Source: Betaproteobacteria bacterium (GTDB lineage Bacteria; Pseudomonadota; Gammaproteobacteria; Burkholderiales; SG8-39). From it: DNA of 15,053 nt. The position numbers and the translations under genes are program-made. Positions 13,784-15,053 of the stretch are shown here, piece by piece (within the stretch, counting starts at the first letter, position 1; the number at the start of each line of letters is the position of its first letter). The notes under the pieces are model-generated. The model did no database searches. It saw only the letters and a list, made by a program, of their open reading frames with translations, and was not told where the DNA came from. The DNA lies in the NCBI GenBank assembly GCA_005882235.1, contig VBCT01000149.1, forward strand, positions 1 to 15,053, read 5' to 3'.

Positions 13784-15053
13784 ATGAGCCAGGACTTGAC
13801 CAACGCGATTCGTGCGTTGGCCATGGATGCCGTGCAGGCGGCAAACTCCGGTCACCCCGGAATGCCCATGGGAATGGCCGAAATCGCGCTTGCACTGTGG
13901 GGGCGGCACCTGCGGCACAGCCCAGCAAACCCAAAGTGGTCCGACCGCGACCGTTTCGTGCTCTCCAACGGCCACGGTTCGATGCTGCTGTATGCGCTCC
14001 TGCATCTCACGGGTTACGACTTGCCGATGGGCGAGCTCGAACGCTTCCGCCAGTTGCACTCGAAGACGCCGGGCCACCCCGAATACGGGCTCGCCCCGGG
14101 CGTGGAGACCACCACCGGTCCCTTGGGGCAGGGCCTGGCGAACTCGGTCGGCATGGCGATCGCCGAACGCATCCTCGCCGCAGAGTTCAACCGCCCGGGC
14201 TTCGACATCGTCGACCACCATACTTATGTGTCGGTCGGTGACGGGTGCCTGATGGAGGGAATTTCGCACGAGGCCTGCTCGCTCGCCGGAGCGCTCGCCT
14301 TGGGCAAGTTGATCGCCCTTTACGACGACAACGGGGTCTCCATTGACGGCGATGTGAAGGCTTGGTTCGGAGACGATACGCCCAAGCGCTTCGAAGCCTA
14401 CGGCTGGCACGTGGTCTCCAACATCGACGGCCACGACGTCGAATCGGTCGACCGCGCAATAGGAGCGGCGAAGGCGGTGGCGGACAAACCCAGCCTCATT
14501 TGTTGCAGAACCGTGATCGGCAAGGGGGCTCCCACGCGCGCCGGGACGGCGAAGGCGCACGGGGAGGCCCTCGGCGCCGAGGAGGTCGCGGCGACACGCG
14601 CGGCGATCGGCTGGCGCTACCCACCGTTCAAGGTTCCCCAGCAAATCTACGACGGCTGGGACGCGAAAAAGCGCGGCGCGGCGCTTGAGGGAGCCTGGAA
14701 TGACAAATTCGCCGCGTACCAGAAAGCACACCCGGAACTCGCACGCGAATTCCGCCGCCGTGTCGCTGGCGAACTGCCTGCGAACTGGAACGCTCACTAC
14801 CAGCTTCTGGTCGAAAAAGTCATCGCCAAGACCGAATCCATTGCTACTCGCAAGGCCTCGCAGAACGCAATAGAAGGCCTTGCTCCGGTGCTGCCCGAGC
14901 TAGTCGGCGGCTCGGCCGATCTGACTGGCTCCAACCTCACGCTGTGGTCAGGCTCAAAACCTGTCGGACGAGCGGGAGGCGGCAATTACATCTACTACGG
15001 CGTGCGCGAATTCGGCATGAGCGCCGTGATGAACGGCTTGGCGCTGCACGGAG
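13784..15053 (+). CDS. tkt: Transketolase (3' end beyond window)
   Basis: This thiamine-diphosphate enzyme moves two-carbon units between sugar phosphates in the pentose phosphate pathway, or the Calvin cycle where present. The frame is open from the ATG at 13784 to the window edge, giving 423 residues of an expected 660-670. Motifs in order: NAIRALAMDAVQAANSGHPGMPMGMAEIA (with the catalytic His24), FVLSNGHGSMLLYALLHL, TTTGPLGQGLANSVGMAIAE, the thiamine-diphosphate motif GDGCLMEGISHEA ... LYDDNGVSIDG, the start of the pyrimidine-binding domain at LVGGSADLTGSNLT, and YYGVREFGMSAVMNGLALHG. An in-frame TAA directly precedes the ATG, so no longer start is possible. GAG three bases before the ATG is only a weak ribosome-binding site. 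It diverges from the dehydrogenase gene across 94 bases. Confidence 0.96.
   Translation, partial: MSQDLTNAIRALAMDAVQAANSGHPGMPMGMAEIALALWGRHLRHSPANPKWSDRDRFVLSNGHGSMLLYALLHLTGYDLPMGELERFRQLHSKTPGHPEYGLAPGVETTTGPLGQGLANSVGMAIAERILAAEFNRPGFDIVDHHTYVSVGDGCLMEGISHEACSLAGALALGKLIALYDDNGVSIDGDVKAWFGDDTPKRFEAYGWHVVSNIDGHDVESVDRAIGAAKAVADKPSLICCRTVIGKGAPTRAGTAKAHGEALGAEEVAATRAAIGWRYPPFKVPQQIYDGWDAKKRGAALEGAWNDKFAAYQKAHPELAREFRRRVAGELPANWNAHYQLLVEKVIAKTESIATRKASQNAIEGLAPVLPELVGGSADLTGSNLTLWSGSKPVGRAGGGNYIYYGVREFGMSAVMNGLALHG

Noticed and set aside
13610..14797. Open frame of 395 codons on the minus strand opposite tkt
   Set aside because: The plus strand encodes an unmistakable transketolase from 13784 to the window edge; the antisense product has no family features.
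1..15053. Mobile elements, CRISPR arrays, toxin-antitoxin pairs, defence genes
   Set aside because: I looked for these across the window and found no repeats with regular spacers, transposase motifs, terminal inverted repeats or composition breaks. All coding space is filled by recognisable housekeeping genes.

Overview
The window is an ordinary stretch of high-GC bacterial core chromosome, most likely from a betaproteobacterium. The clues are a homodimeric-type AceE, an E3 subunit carrying its own lipoyl domain (as in Neisseria and Ralstonia), the argA-yggX gene pair, and a 6S-like RNA whose conserved core resembles the proteobacterial form. The lineage is inferred from these gene types; no 16S gene or other marker is present. 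I see no transposase, integrase, phage gene, CRISPR array or tRNA, and codon use looks uniform throughout.

Layout. From 1 to 5497 (+ strand) lies a tight operon: the C-terminal two thirds of aceE, aceF, lipoyl-lpdA, then rpiA, which starts inside the lpdA stop codon. From 5503 to 7942 (- strand) are yggX, argA and rsmE, read leftward. Between rsmE and the next gene is a 309-base gap. It contains an extended -10 promoter and a transcript of about 166 nt that folds like 6S RNA (ssrS). It is followed after 38 nt by a fumarylacetoacetate-hydrolase-family gene, and then by dadA (D-amino acid dehydrogenase) (+ strand, to 10623). From 10635 to 13689 (- strand) is a probable operon, read in the order beta-hydroxyacid dehydrogenase, nudC, speD-speE fusion. 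A 94-base divergent promoter region then leads to tkt (transketolase), which runs off the right edge.

Functional picture. The left operon joins all three pyruvate dehydrogenase subunits to ribose-5-phosphate isomerase, and transketolase lies at the other end, so central carbon metabolism frames the window. The middle genes cover arginine biosynthesis (argA), iron and oxidative protection (yggX), rRNA modification (rsmE), global RNA polymerase control (6S RNA), and small-acid and D-amino acid catabolism. The most distinctive items are the single-polypeptide AdoMet decarboxylase-spermidine synthase, with a TTG start and a G7 tract in its first codons, and the 6S RNA candidate directly upstream of a metabolic gene. 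I found no convincing evidence of a previously undescribed system.
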